Assembly (NCBI GenBank): GCA_026192395.1
Contig: WACF01000001.1
Span: forward strand, 2,416,309 to 2,480,308
Length of the DNA: 64,000 nucleotides
From: Proteobacteria bacterium 005FR1
Lineage (GTDB): Bacteria; Pseudomonadota; Gammaproteobacteria; Pseudomonadales; Cellvibrionaceae
Reading direction: 5' to 3'
Within the stretch, counting starts at the first letter, position 1. Each line of letters starts with the position of its first letter. The translations under genes and the position numbers were made by a program. The notes beneath the pieces were generated by a model. The model worked only from the letters and a program-made list of their open reading frames with translations. It was not told the origin of the DNA and ran no database searches. Shown in pieces: positions 28,741 to 36,738 of this stretch.

Positions 28741-29058
28741 TCAGCCCACGGGTTTGGGAATCACTTCCCACTCCGGCTCTTCGAATTCGCCGATCACCTC
28801 GATGTCGCAGTGCCTTGCATGTTTTTCCATGATGGCCTTGACCGTGGCGCTGCGGTCGTCATCCTTCGCGTCCCGCGCTTCTTTGGAATTCCAGTGGGCG
28901 ATTGCCAGCACCTTGTTGGGCTCGCCGATCTTGCGGTGCAAATAGGTGCCGCGCGCACCGGGTGTTTGCTGAATGATTTCGCTGGCCTTGACCCAGCCCT
29001 CAGCGTATTCCTCGACGGTGAAGCCGGGTTTCATTGTGACTTCAAAAATGAATTTCAT
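28741..29058 (-). CDS. dimeric alpha/beta-barrel (ABM/EthD-like) hypothetical protein
   Basis: The 105-residue protein begins MKFIFEVTMKPGFTVEEYAE and has the beta-alpha-beta-beta pattern of antibiotic-biosynthesis-monooxygenase-like ferredoxin folds. It includes GARGTYLHRKIGEPNKVLAIAHW. Such small proteins act as dimers in stress or degradation pathways. No active-site motif is clear. It lies on the same strand as the two SDR genes. Confidence 0.65.
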   Translation of the reverse strand: MKFIFEVTMKPGFTVEEYAEGWVKASEIIQQTPGARGTYLHRKIGEPNKVLAIAHWNSKEARDAKDDDRSATVKAIMEKHARHCDIEVIGEFEEPEWEVIPKPVG

Positions 29059-29113
29059 GCTGCCCCTTAGGAAAAATCAGGCCAGACCGGAAGCCAGTAC
29101 GACGATGCTCTGG

Positions 29114-29133
29114 ATTCCGGCATGCGCCGGAAT
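29114..29133. repeat. REP-like short palindrome ATTCCGGC..GCCGGAAT
   Basis: This is a perfect 8-bp inverted repeat with a four-base loop, inside the 147-bp gap before the ABM-like gene. The extended text CTGGATTCCGGC..GCCGGAATGATG is the kind of dispersed palindrome often found between genes in proteobacteria. Confidence 0.6.
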
Positions 29134-29205
29134 GATGCCAGCAAACACCGCGCGGCGCTTCCCCGGCCGTTTAGGATTTACCAGTCATGATTAGCTGTTC
29201 ACGAT

Positions 29206-29478
29206 CTACGGAATCTCATTCGGCCTGTTCGGCTGTGGCACTTCGTTGGGCTGCTCTGAGGGTGTGACTTCGCCGGGCTGATCGGGAACGGGGATTTCCG
29301 AGGGCTGCCCCGGACTCATTGGCGGGACTTCGTCCGGCTCCCGCGTGGGCACCTCGTTGGGCTGCGGTTCGGGGATTTCGCCGGGCTGTTGATCCGGCGG
29401 ATCGCCGGGACCTTGAGCCTGAATAGCGGCAGGGACAGCGATTGGCTCTGATGTCGATCTTTGGGGGATTGCTTGCAT
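29206..29478 (-). CDS. Pro/Glu-rich repeat protein (90 aa)
   Basis: After about 25 residues the sequence becomes a degenerate repeat of PxEIP/PxEVP units (for example QPGEIPEPQPNEVPTREPDE), seven to eight in all. There are almost no hydrophobic cores, so an extended acidic chain is expected. GGAGG lies 12 bases upstream of the ATG. Short proteins of this kind occur in many gammaproteobacteria without known function. There is no signal peptide. Confidence 0.55.
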   Translation of the reverse strand: MQAIPQRSTSEPIAVPAAIQAQGPGDPPDQQPGEIPEPQPNEVPTREPDEVPPMSPGQPSEIPVPDQPGEVTPSEQPNEVPQPNRPNEIP

Positions 29479-29540
29479 AGCGTGATTTGACCTCCAGCAA
29501 GCGGAGGGCGGATTCGCCCTCCGCAGATTTGCATTCGGAT

Positions 29541-30008
29541 TTACTGAAGTGGTGCGAGCGTCCTGGGCAAGTGGCCTCGCAGGTCGCTGGGACGCAACTC
29601 GGTGAGTTCCTTGTCGAGCTCGTAGGTGACGTCCTGCTTCAGGTTGTTGCTCATCTGATTCCGGATTTCCCCCAGCACATCCGGGGAGGCCACCAGCACC
29701 AGTTTGGAGAATTGGCCATTGTGATGCGCTTTTTCCACCTCTCGCATGATATCGCGGACAAAATTGGTGGTGGATTTTTCCCGCTCGCTGCTGCGCGAAT
29801 CCATCCCGTGACGCGTTTGGACGCCGCCACCACTGTTGTGCTGACGACCAGGTGCGGGCTCCACAAGCTCGCGATCCTGGAAGGCGGCATCGGGCTGAAA
29901 GAAGGATTGGACTTCGGTGAGCTCCTGGCTATGTGGTCGGTCGGCGGAGAATATACGGGCGCGGCGGCGGTCGGCGGTGAGAATCCAGATATCGTTGCTT
30001 CTTGGCAT
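29541..30008 (-). CDS. host attachment protein family (PF10116-like)
   Basis: The 155-residue protein has the family layout: WILTADRRRARIFSADRP at the start, a charged loop, FVRDIMREVEKAHHNGQFSKLVLVASPDVLGEIR, and a C-terminal DLTELRPSDL-like end (here KELTELRPSDLRGHL). The family name comes from an Agrobacterium report on attachment; the fold is like the eRF1/baeRF group. The start at 30008 has GGAGAGG upstream. It is a single gene. Confidence 0.85.
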   Translation of the reverse strand: MPRSNDIWILTADRRRARIFSADRPHSQELTEVQSFFQPDAAFQDRELVEPAPGRQHNSGGGVQTRHGMDSRSSEREKSTTNFVRDIMREVEKAHHNGQFSKLVLVASPDVLGEIRNQMSNNLKQDVTYELDKELTELRPSDLRGHLPRTLAPLQ

Positions 30009-30163
30009 ATTACCTCTCCTCAGTAGGCAAATTCGGTTCACTGAAGAAATGTTCTCGCAGAGCTTCTCCCATAAACCGAACGGATGCAAAGCGATCCGCG
30101 GATTGCTGCGTCGATATTGTTAGCTTGACACGGAGAAGCAAGGACGCAAGGCGTATGCCAGAG

Positions 30164-30187
30164 ACGGGGGACGGGAGACGGGAGACG
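30164..30187. repeat. 7-bp tandem repeat (ACGGGAG, three copies plus three bases)
   Basis: ACGGGGG-ACGGGAG-ACGGGAG-ACG lies between the host attachment gene and the terminator of the next gene. The unit length equals that of the heptamer array at 19728-19774, but the sequence differs. Confidence 0.8.
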
Positions 30188-30199
30188 TGTGGCGCTGAA

Positions 30200-30236
30200 A
30201 AAAAAACGAAGCGCCGTGAGACGCTTCGCTTTCTTT
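30200..30236 (-). terminator. terminator of the redoxin-cytochrome-monooxygenase gene
   Basis: The inverted arms CGAAGCG (30207-30213) and CGCTTCG (30222-30228) are followed on the minus strand by a T run (the plus-strand A run at 30198-30206). It lies 20-50 bp after the stop at 30256. Confidence 0.75.
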
Positions 30237-30255
30237 GATCAGGATCAGCAGGTGT

Positions 30256-32016
30256 TTATTTGCTCGCTACTGCATTGCCACTTTGGTCGGCGTACTTGTA
30301 GGTGACGGCGCCGAAGAACATTTCATCCCAGCTTTGCTGACCCCAGGGTACGACCCGGGAAGGATCAGGGTTGGCCGGATTCTGGGCGGAGTTGTCGAAG
30401 GCGCCCACGGCGCGAATCTTCGTGCCCGCCGGGACCAGCAGCGGCTCGGCAAGCTCGTAGTCCAGCTGCCAGTTGTAGTTGTACTTGGCGATGTTCAGCA
30501 ACTCTTCGGATCGACCATCGGGGTAATCCGCATAGAAGCGCATGCGCTTGCCGCGGAAGTGCATATGCGGAAGCATGCTGTAAATATAGGCATCCTTGGC
30601 GATGGTAATGGTCTGAGTCATCTCGTGATCATTATCGTACGCCGGGATGGGAACCCAGGTCGGCGTGAAAATGCAGGCACAGTCGCCGGTCATACGTTCA
30701 GCAGGAATCTCGTCATCGTCGTAGAACCACAGCCCGATTCGACTCGCGTCAACGGTCGCCTTGCCGTTGGTGGTGTAGTGCAGCTGTAGGGCCAGACTGG
30801 AACCCTTTTTCAGCAATCCGCCGGTGTTCTCAGGCTCATGCTGCGGTTGCGCACCGGGTATGTAAGCAGTGATTCGGGCCTGATTGGGATCGCCGCCACC
30901 CAGAAAGGCGCGCGGGCTCGGCTTTACGTCCGGGGGAATCAGCGCATTGAGCGTGTGATGCAGAACAGTGCGATCACCTGCGACATACTGGCTTGCCTTC
31001 ACCCAGCGATCGCGGTCCATACCTTCGATAGGCACGATCACGCGAATGTAGTCCAGGACTCCGGTAGCGGGAATCTGTTGCGGTGGGACGTTGATGATCA
31101 GATCGGGCTCCCCGTAAGCCCATTCCGTTTCAGGCCATTTCAGTTGCGCGAGCGGATCGGTCGTGCCGTCTTTCTGCGCGCCAGCTTCGATCCAGTGCAC
31201 CAGGGCCTGACTCTCCTCGGCGCTGAGCGTGTAATCTTCCTTGAATCTACCCACATGCGGGTCGATCTGGCCAGGCGGCATGCGCTTGGTCATTACCACT
31301 TCGCGAATCATCGGCGCCCAGCCTTTGATCATGGCGTGGCTGTTCATCGCAAAGGGCGCGATGCCGCCGTCGCGGTGACAGCGGGCACAGTTTTCAGCCA
31401 GGATTGGTGCCACGTCCTTGGAATAGGACGGCACCTTGCTCGTATGCTTATCCCTGGCGGGGAAACTCACTGCCTGCCCCTTTGCCTTTGCTGTGGCTGT
31501 CTTTACCCGATTGCCGGCCAGCACCTGATCGATGGCAGTTTCCAGCTGTGCTGCCGGACCCTGGTACAGCATGGCAAAAGTCGTCGGGTCCACCAGAACG
31601 GCTTCACCCGTTCGGGTCACGCCCATCGCTTCGGCGACCAACTGACTGTCATCCATCAATACCGGAATGTCGGTGCCGTATTTGGCTGCTGCGGCCTTGA
31701 CCTCTGCGCGGCTTTGATCCGCCAGTGGATTGATCATGAAGAACTTCACACCCTGCGCGGCGAAACGTGCCTGTAAGGCCGCAAACTGCCGCGCGGTTTC
31801 GGCTAGATTCTTGTCGGCGTTGCTCTGCACCAGGAAGGCGACGGCTTTGTGATCGTTGTAATAACTCAGCTGATGGAAATAGCCTTGGTGATCCAGCAGG
31901 GCGAAGTCTCCAACCTTTTCAGCGGCCAGAGCGGGCGTGGCGATTACGGCGGTTAGTGCGGCGCCAGCCAGTGCTGAACGCAGTCTGGCGGAGCGGATCA
32001 GTTTGATTCTGTTCAC
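30256..32016 (-). CDS. exported redoxin - cytochrome c - copper type II monooxygenase fusion
   Basis: This 586-residue protein has a signal peptide ending PALAAE. Residues about 34-165 form a thioredoxin-like (AhpC/redoxin) domain that has lost the CxxC. A single cytochrome c unit follows with CARCH at 210-214. The last 280 residues match the PHM/DBH-type copper monooxygenase core. Candidate copper ligands fall in the PHM order: His353-His354 and His413 for the first copper, His484 and His486 (PHMH) and Met566 for the second. The protein should act in the periplasm as an oxygen-dependent hydroxylase fed through its own haem. It stands alone, with its own terminator. The substrate is unknown. 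Confidence 0.8.
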   Translation of the reverse strand: MNRIKLIRSARLRSALAGAALTAVIATPALAAEKVGDFALLDHQGYFHQLSYYNDHKAVAFLVQSNADKNLAETARQFAALQARFAAQGVKFFMINPLADQSRAEVKAAAAKYGTDIPVLMDDSQLVAEAMGVTRTGEAVLVDPTTFAMLYQGPAAQLETAIDQVLAGNRVKTATAKAKGQAVSFPARDKHTSKVPSYSKDVAPILAENCARCHRDGGIAPFAMNSHAMIKGWAPMIREVVMTKRMPPGQIDPHVGRFKEDYTLSAEESQALVHWIEAGAQKDGTTDPLAQLKWPETEWAYGEPDLIINVPPQQIPATGVLDYIRVIVPIEGMDRDRWVKASQYVAGDRTVLHHTLNALIPPDVKPSPRAFLGGGDPNQARITAYIPGAQPQHEPENTGGLLKKGSSLALQLHYTTNGKATVDASRIGLWFYDDDEIPAERMTGDCACIFTPTWVPIPAYDNDHEMTQTITIAKDAYIYSMLPHMHFRGKRMRFYADYPDGRSEELLNIAKYNYNWQLDYELAEPLLVPAGTKIRAVGAFDNSAQNPANPDPSRVVPWGQQSWDEMFFGAVTYKYADQSGNAVASK

Positions 32017-32342
32017 GATAGTGACTCCTTGTTTTTCTTGGTCTGGTCAGACTGCGCCAGGCGGAAGATGGCTTGGGGTAGGGACGCTGGAAATGATAAG
32101 AGAAGTCGGGCGGCCAACGTAGCATATCGCCTCCGAGGCCGCTATTGATGGCGAGTCGCCGGAGTGCAAGGTTGTGTTAAGAAGCGAGCCAAGCCTCGCT
32201 CCGGTGGCCGCTCGGTCGCGGAAAGCTCGGTCGAGCTGGCGCCTCCTGCCGCAGCCGCAGCCGCCCGCGAGTGATAGGATGACTCACTGCTGGCAAGCAG
32301 TGGACCAGGTCAAAAATACAATTGATGAGAAAAGGAGTAGCC
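32017..32342. other. divergent promoter region, no gene seen
   Basis: 326 bp lie between two divergent genes. A small palindrome AGCTCG-GT-CGAGCT lies at 32224-32237 within a GC-rich stretch. I see no convincing ORF and no strong sigma-70 match. Confidence 0.5.
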
Positions 32343-32738
32343 ATGAAGAGTGTATTGAAATCAAAAGCAGTCAGCGCCTTGTGCGCAATCGCTGTGATGG
32401 GTCTGTTTTCCTCCGCGACGATGGCCGCATCCGAGGCGGCGCAAACCATTGCTGGAATCGTCAAGGATCTGAATCATTTTCCCTCCGAACAGCAAAAGCA
32501 GACGCTGACCGATATCAGCGAGGACGAGAGCAACAGCGAAGCCCTGCGCACAATCGCCGAGGCGGTGCGCGATATGCAACACAAGGTTCAGGCAGAGGAC
32601 AAGGCAGAATTGGAAGCGATCGCTTCAAGTGCCGAGGCCAGCAAGGCCGAGCAACAGCTGGCCACTGTGGTGATGAACATCAACCACAAACCAGGTCCCG
32701 ATGCGGTGGCGACCCTCGAGCAGATCGCCAGCAAGTGA
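32343..32738 (+). CDS. exported hypothetical protein with internal duplication (131 aa)
   Basis: The signal peptide MKSVLKSKAVSALCAIAVMG runs to ATMA. The mature part is small, helical and acidic. Two segments look like copies of each other: TIAGIVKDLNHFPSEQQKQT near the start and TVVMNINHKPGPDAVATLEQ near the end, sharing a N-H-x-P core. A strong AAGGAG site lies upstream. Probably a periplasmic protein; no family recognised. Confidence 0.7.
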   Translation: MKSVLKSKAVSALCAIAVMGLFSSATMAASEAAQTIAGIVKDLNHFPSEQQKQTLTDISEDESNSEALRTIAEAVRDMQHKVQAEDKAELEAIASSAEASKAEQQLATVVMNINHKPGPDAVATLEQIASK

Positions 32739-32753
32739 TCAAAAGCGGATCCG

Positions 32754-32770
32754 GCCCGGCTATGCCGGGC
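32754..32770. terminator. GC hairpin between convergent genes
   Basis: GCCCGGC-TAT-GCCGGGC forms a perfect 7-bp stem between the convergent stops at 32738 and 32783. It has no T run, so intrinsic termination is uncertain. Confidence 0.4.
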
Positions 32771-32782
32771 TGGACGCCGGTT

Positions 32783-33118
32783 CTATTCCGACCTCACCTG
32801 AGTGCAGCGCGTCACCTCGTCAGACATCTTCCCGGTCAGAATGTAAAAGAACATCTTGAAGTCAGCCATCAGCGACCACCAGGGATAGGTAAAAGTCGCC
32901 GGCCTGTTTCTTTCCACAAAGGCATGGGAAACCCAGGCGAAGCCATAACCGACGAAGGGCAGCAGCAACAAATACCAGGCAGAGCCAACCACGGCCAGCA
33001 CCACGATCGGGATCAGCAGCAGCGTCCCACAAAAATGCAACCAGCGGGTCATCGGCCGGCTGTGTTCGCAAACATAGAATGGCCAGAACTCTTCAAAGCT
33101 TGTGTATTGTTTCGCCAT
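32783..33118 (-). CDS. short Mpo1-like (DUF962) membrane protein
   Basis: The 111-residue protein has the DUF962 entry motif FWPFYVCEHSRPMTRWLHF and two to three spans, with SHAFVERNRPATFTYPWWSL near the C-terminus carrying the second conserved His. It is a shorter branch than the gene at 1077-1535. Bacterial members of this size are common and untested; the yeast relative is an iron-dependent dioxygenase acting on 2-hydroxy fatty acids. Confidence 0.85.
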   Translation of the reverse strand: MAKQYTSFEEFWPFYVCEHSRPMTRWLHFCGTLLLIPIVVLAVVGSAWYLLLLPFVGYGFAWVSHAFVERNRPATFTYPWWSLMADFKMFFYILTGKMSDEVTRCTQVRSE

Positions 33119-33224
33119 CTTTCTCTCTCGCTTGAAAGTCGGTTGACACAGGTCAAAGCAGTTTTACCGCTCCCATCATCAGTCAACGTATAATGCTGAG
33201 CATCATGCTGCTCAGGGGAACGTC

Positions 33225-33680
33225 ATGGCCGGCAAAAATCCAGTTGTCACCATTCTAACCTCGCTTGCGCTGACTGCAATCGCCTCGGCGCCGGTCAGCG
33301 GCGAAACTTCGGTAACTCCGCCGGTCACCATCAAGGAGTTGATGGTCGGGGCCATAGAGCCGGCGAGTAATGCGCTGTGGGCCATTGCGCTGGAAGAGAA
33401 CGAGCCGAAAACTGCCGAGCAATGGAAAGCGGTAGAACACGAAGCAATCCAACTGCTGGCGGCAACTTCGGCCATGAGTCTGGGCGGCAGCGGGCCTAGC
33501 GACAAGAAATTGGCGCAACACGAAAAGTGGCAGGAGTATTCCAGGCAGATGGCCGAGATCACCATGGACATTCTGAAAGCCGTTCGCGACCGGAACTATG
33601 AAGCGGCAATGGATGCGAGCAACTTCCTCATCGAACCCTGCGGGGCCTGTCATTCGGCCTTCCCGATGGAATCCCGCTAA
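33225..33680 (+). CDS. exported c'-like monohaem cytochrome
   Basis: The 151-residue protein has a signal peptide (about 26 residues), a helical body and one haem site CGACH near the C-terminus (about residues 138-142). A C-terminal CxxCH on a four-helix protein is the pattern of cytochrome c'. A relative with the same layout lies at 58088-58555. AGGGGA lies upstream of the ATG. It may be a periplasmic electron carrier or a gas-binding protein. Confidence 0.75.
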   Translation: MAGKNPVVTILTSLALTAIASAPVSGETSVTPPVTIKELMVGAIEPASNALWAIALEENEPKTAEQWKAVEHEAIQLLAATSAMSLGGSGPSDKKLAQHEKWQEYSRQMAEITMDILKAVRDRNYEAAMDASNFLIEPCGACHSAFPMESR

Positions 33681-34021
33681 GCCCCAATGCAGCTATACTG
33701 GTGATCGCCTTGCTTTCGGGGCGTGCGCCACGTCACAGGTCGCGCGACGGCCTCTTCGTCGTTCCACCACTTGCAAATGACAAAACCGCTTAATAAGTGC
33801 AAGATCTCTCAGGATCGATTCTAAGCACTCGCCGAGGCTCTTCGATCACTCCCGGAAAGCCACCGCTGATCAGTCGATAGCGGCAAAATCAGGCCGCTCG
33901 CGTCACAATGTTCACTGGTGGACTTGGATGTACCACCTTCACATCACGAAAGAAGGGATTTCTCAGGGAAAGACCTTCTCTCCAGGGTTGGGGATTTACT
34001 TGAACGCAGTAGGTAAAGCCC
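33681..34021. other. 341-bp region upstream of the pilus operon, no gene seen
   Basis: No ORF with a believable ribosome site is visible here. This stretch must hold the pilus operon promoter, but I found no clear sigma-70 or AlgR-type match by eye. Confidence 0.45.
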
Positions 34022-34561
34022 ATGCACCCGTGCTTGCAATCCCGAGGCATGCGTCCTCGCGGATTCACACTCCTCGAGCTAATGGTAACGCTGGCAATTC
34101 TCGCCATCGTCGCCGGCATTGCGGTTCCATCTTTTGTCAGCCTGATTGAGAGCAACCGGGTTCAGACGCAGGCCAATACTTTTTTCACTTCCCTGATTGC
34201 TGCCCGCAGCGAGGCGGTCAAGCGAAACCAGCCCGTGGTTCTCTGCAAGTCGGCCGATGGCGCTACCTGCACCACCACTGGTGATTGGGAACAGGGCTGG
34301 CTGTCCTTTGCGGACGCGGATGCCGATAACGTCATGGACGCCGGCGAAACTCTGCTCCAGAACTACTCAGCTGCAAGCTCACTGACCATCCGCGCGGCCA
34401 ACGGGGCTGATGACCTTATCTCCTATCGGTCCGACGGTACGCTGGCGGCCGCTGAGATTTTCAATTTATGTGTCGACAGCGACACCACCCGCGGGCGTCG
34501 GGTAGAAATCAGCGTGACTGGTCGTCCGAGCCGCGACAAAGGAGCCACCGCATGTCCCTGA
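34022..34561 (+). CDS. fimT: type IV pilus minor pilin FimT/FimU (GspH family)
   Basis: The 179-residue minor pilin has the prepilin cleavage site RPRG/FTLLELMV near residue 14 with Glu5 of the mature protein, then a hydrophobic helix and a GspH-type C-terminal domain with VVLCKSADGATC. It sits at the tip of the pilus and primes assembly. The start at 34022 has AGGT upstream; the next ATG (34049) is nearer the cleavage site and also possible. It is the first gene of the operon and overlaps pilV by ten bases. Confidence 0.9.
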   Translation: MHPCLQSRGMRPRGFTLLELMVTLAILAIVAGIAVPSFVSLIESNRVQTQANTFFTSLIAARSEAVKRNQPVVLCKSADGATCTTTGDWEQGWLSFADADADNVMDAGETLLQNYSAASSLTIRAANGADDLISYRSDGTLAAAEIFNLCVDSDTTRGRRVEISVTGRPSRDKGATACP

Positions 34562-35142
34562 GTCTTTCTTCAATGAGCCCCCTTTCCCGAAGAAAGCGCC
34601 AGGGCGGTGTGGGCCTGATCGAAGTTCTAATCGCGGTACTGGTATTCGCACTGGGCATCCTGGGCATGGCCAGCATGCAGGTGAAAGCAAAGCGCACCAG
34701 CTACGACGCACTGCAGCGCTCGCTGGCCACTTCGCTGGCCCGGGACATCGTCGAGCGTATGCGCAGCAATCCCTCCAACGCTTCGCTGGCGATTTTCGGA
34801 GCCGTTGACGACATCGGCGGCGGCACACTGACCAAGCCCAAGGACTGCAAGGCGAACACCTGCAGCCCCACCGAGCTGGCCAGCTACGACATCTGGGAAT
34901 GGGAGCAGGCCCTCGACGGCGCCGCCGAACAGTCTGGTGATACGAATGCTGGCGGTCTGGTGTCCCCCAAGGCCTGTATCACCCACAACGCGGGGGTGGT
35001 CACCGTGGCTATCGCCTGGCGCGGCTATGCCGGGCAGGTGAATCCCACGGGTTCCGCCTGCGGCGAAGGACTCGGGCTTTACGGCACTGGCGAAGTGGAC
35101 CGGCAGCTGGTGCTGGTGAGTACCTATATCGAGGAGGTGTGA
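34552..35142 (+). CDS. pilV: type IV pilus minor pilin PilV
   Basis: The 196-residue protein carries the cleavage site RKRQGG/VGLIEVLIAVLVFALG and the PilV-type N-terminal text ILGMASMQVKAKRTSYDALQ. The start at 34552 follows AAAGGAGCC and overlaps the fimT stop. Cysteines in the C-terminal half (KDCKANTC and others) can form disulfides. Minor pilins PilV/W/X form the priming complex at the pilus tip. Confidence 0.92.
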   Translation: MSLSLSSMSPLSRRKRQGGVGLIEVLIAVLVFALGILGMASMQVKAKRTSYDALQRSLATSLARDIVERMRSNPSNASLAIFGAVDDIGGGTLTKPKDCKANTCSPTELASYDIWEWEQALDGAAEQSGDTNAGGLVSPKACITHNAGVVTVAIAWRGYAGQVNPTGSACGEGLGLYGTGEVDRQLVLVSTYIEEV

Positions 35143-35144
35143 GC

Positions 35145-36152
35145 GTGGCCTTGGATCATCGAGTTTTCAGAAGCCGTGGCTTCACCCTGGTTGAACTGCT
35201 GGTCGCCCTGGTGCTCGGGCTGATGCTGTCCGCGGGCATCGTGAACATCTATCTGCAGAACAAGCAGAACTACCTGCAGGATGAAGAATTGGCGCGCATG
35301 CAGGAAAACGCCCGCTATGCCATGGGCCTGCTGAAGCGGGAACTGACCATGGCCGGCTTCGTTGCCGGTCTTGGCGATTACTCGGGCATTGCCCCGGCCA
35401 ACCTGGGAGCGGGCGATTGCACCAGCACCGGGCTTTGGGCGCTGAATGTGCAGGGCGATATATTCGAGTTGATCAACAACTACGGCGGTGGCGCCTTCAC
35501 GACCCAAAACGGCACTACCTGGAACTGCCTCACCGAGGCAGAGATCCAGAGCGGCAGTGACATCATCTCTGCCAAGCGTACCGCTGACGAGAGCACTCTC
35601 GAGGATGGCGGTTTCACCGGCGCGCTTTCTGCCGCGGACGACGAGCAGTACTACCTACGCGCAGAGGACAATTCGATACCGACCTGGAGCTATATTGTCG
35701 ATGGCGGATCGATTCCGACCGCCGATATAAGCGCCGGCAACGGAATCGACTACTGGGAGTTCTACAGCCAGATCTTCTACCTGCGCAATTTTTCCCGCAC
35801 TGCCGGAGACGGCATTCCCACGCTGTGTATCGAAAAGCTGGTCGGCAATGCCATGGCCACCGAGTGCCTGGTGGAGGGCATCGAAGACATGCAGATCGAA
35901 GTGGGCGTGGACACGAACGATGACAGCGTCCCCGACTTCTTTGATCCGGCACCGACCTCGGCGGAAATCCAAGAGGCGGTCGTGCTTCGCATTTATCTGC
36001 TGGTTCGCAGCGTCGATGACATCAGCAACTACACCAATGACAAGACCTACACGCTAGGCGGCAAGAAAATTGCCGCCAAGAACGACGGCTTCATGCGCCG
36101 GGTTTTCTCCACCACGATTCAAATGCGCAACGCGAAGCTGCCCAACGCATAA
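35145..36152 (+). CDS. pilW: type IV pilus minor pilin PilW
   Basis: The 335-residue protein has the cleavage site RSRG/FTLVELLVALVLGLMLS and then the PilW-type MQENARYAMGLLKREL. I chose GTG 35145 because GAGGAG lies eight bases upstream; the GTG at 35139 would sit on top of that ribosome site. The C-terminal domain carries KLVGNAMATECLVEGIEDMQ, usual for the family. It is translationally coupled to pilV. Confidence 0.92.
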   Translation: MALDHRVFRSRGFTLVELLVALVLGLMLSAGIVNIYLQNKQNYLQDEELARMQENARYAMGLLKRELTMAGFVAGLGDYSGIAPANLGAGDCTSTGLWALNVQGDIFELINNYGGGAFTTQNGTTWNCLTEAEIQSGSDIISAKRTADESTLEDGGFTGALSAADDEQYYLRAEDNSIPTWSYIVDGGSIPTADISAGNGIDYWEFYSQIFYLRNFSRTAGDGIPTLCIEKLVGNAMATECLVEGIEDMQIEVGVDTNDDSVPDFFDPAPTSAEIQEAVVLRIYLLVRSVDDISNYTNDKTYTLGGKKIAAKNDGFMRRVFSTTIQMRNAKLPNA

Positions 36153-36200
36153 ACAACAATAAGAACAGCAAAGTATTCGGATGTAAAAGACGAGGACATC

Positions 36201-36713
36201 ATGCAATCCAATAAACATCAGCAAGGGGCCGTGTTGATCGTGGCTCTGATCTTCCTACTGCTGACGGCGATGATTTCCGGCACGGTGATGCAAACCAGCA
36301 TCCTGGAAGTCAAGATGGCCGGTAACGAGCAACTGCAGGAAGAAGCCTTCCAACGAGTTCAGGCAGTGGCCAATGCGATCACTGCCGATCCCAACAATCT
36401 CGTCGTTGCCGGCGACGTGGGCTACAAGATTTGTCCCGCGGGCGTTTCGGGCTGCGATAACAACAGCCTGGCCTTGCCGACCCTCGTTACCAATGTGCCC
36501 ACCGGCGTAGCGCTCAGCTACCACGTCGAGCGGCTCGGCCCCCTGTTCGCTCCCATGCCCTTTCGTATGAGTGAAGCCAATGCCGGCAGTGCGAGTGCCT
36601 ACAGTGCTGCGCTCTTTGAGATCAGTGCCGACTATGACGGAGGCAGCGCCGGCTTGGGCTCGTCCAGAATCGCCCAGGGTATCGCTCTGAGGGTAGCAAA
36701 CAGTGGCCAATAA
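36201..36713 (+). CDS. pilX: type IV pilus minor pilin PilX
   Basis: The 170-residue protein starts with HQQG/AVLIVALIFLLLTAM, the PilX type of site that lacks Glu5. Next come the family text NEQLQEEAFQRVQAV and a short C-terminal domain. GAGG precedes the ATG. PilX helps priming with PilV, PilW and PilY1 and overlaps no neighbour. Confidence 0.9.
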   Translation: MQSNKHQQGAVLIVALIFLLLTAMISGTVMQTSILEVKMAGNEQLQEEAFQRVQAVANAITADPNNLVVAGDVGYKICPAGVSGCDNNSLALPTLVTNVPTGVALSYHVERLGPLFAPMPFRMSEANAGSASAYSAALFEISADYDGGSAGLGSSRIAQGIALRVANSGQ

Positions 36714-36738
36714 GCGCAGCGAGATTGGAGTAACGAAA

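Noticed and set aside
30838-31776. 312-codon plus-strand ORF opposite the copper monooxygenase fusion
   Set aside because: The minus-strand reading carries a leader, haem motif and copper ligands; this one has none.
33681-34021. AlgR-type site before the pilus operon
   Set aside because: Only a weak partial match (CTCTTCGTC) was seen; not enough to call.
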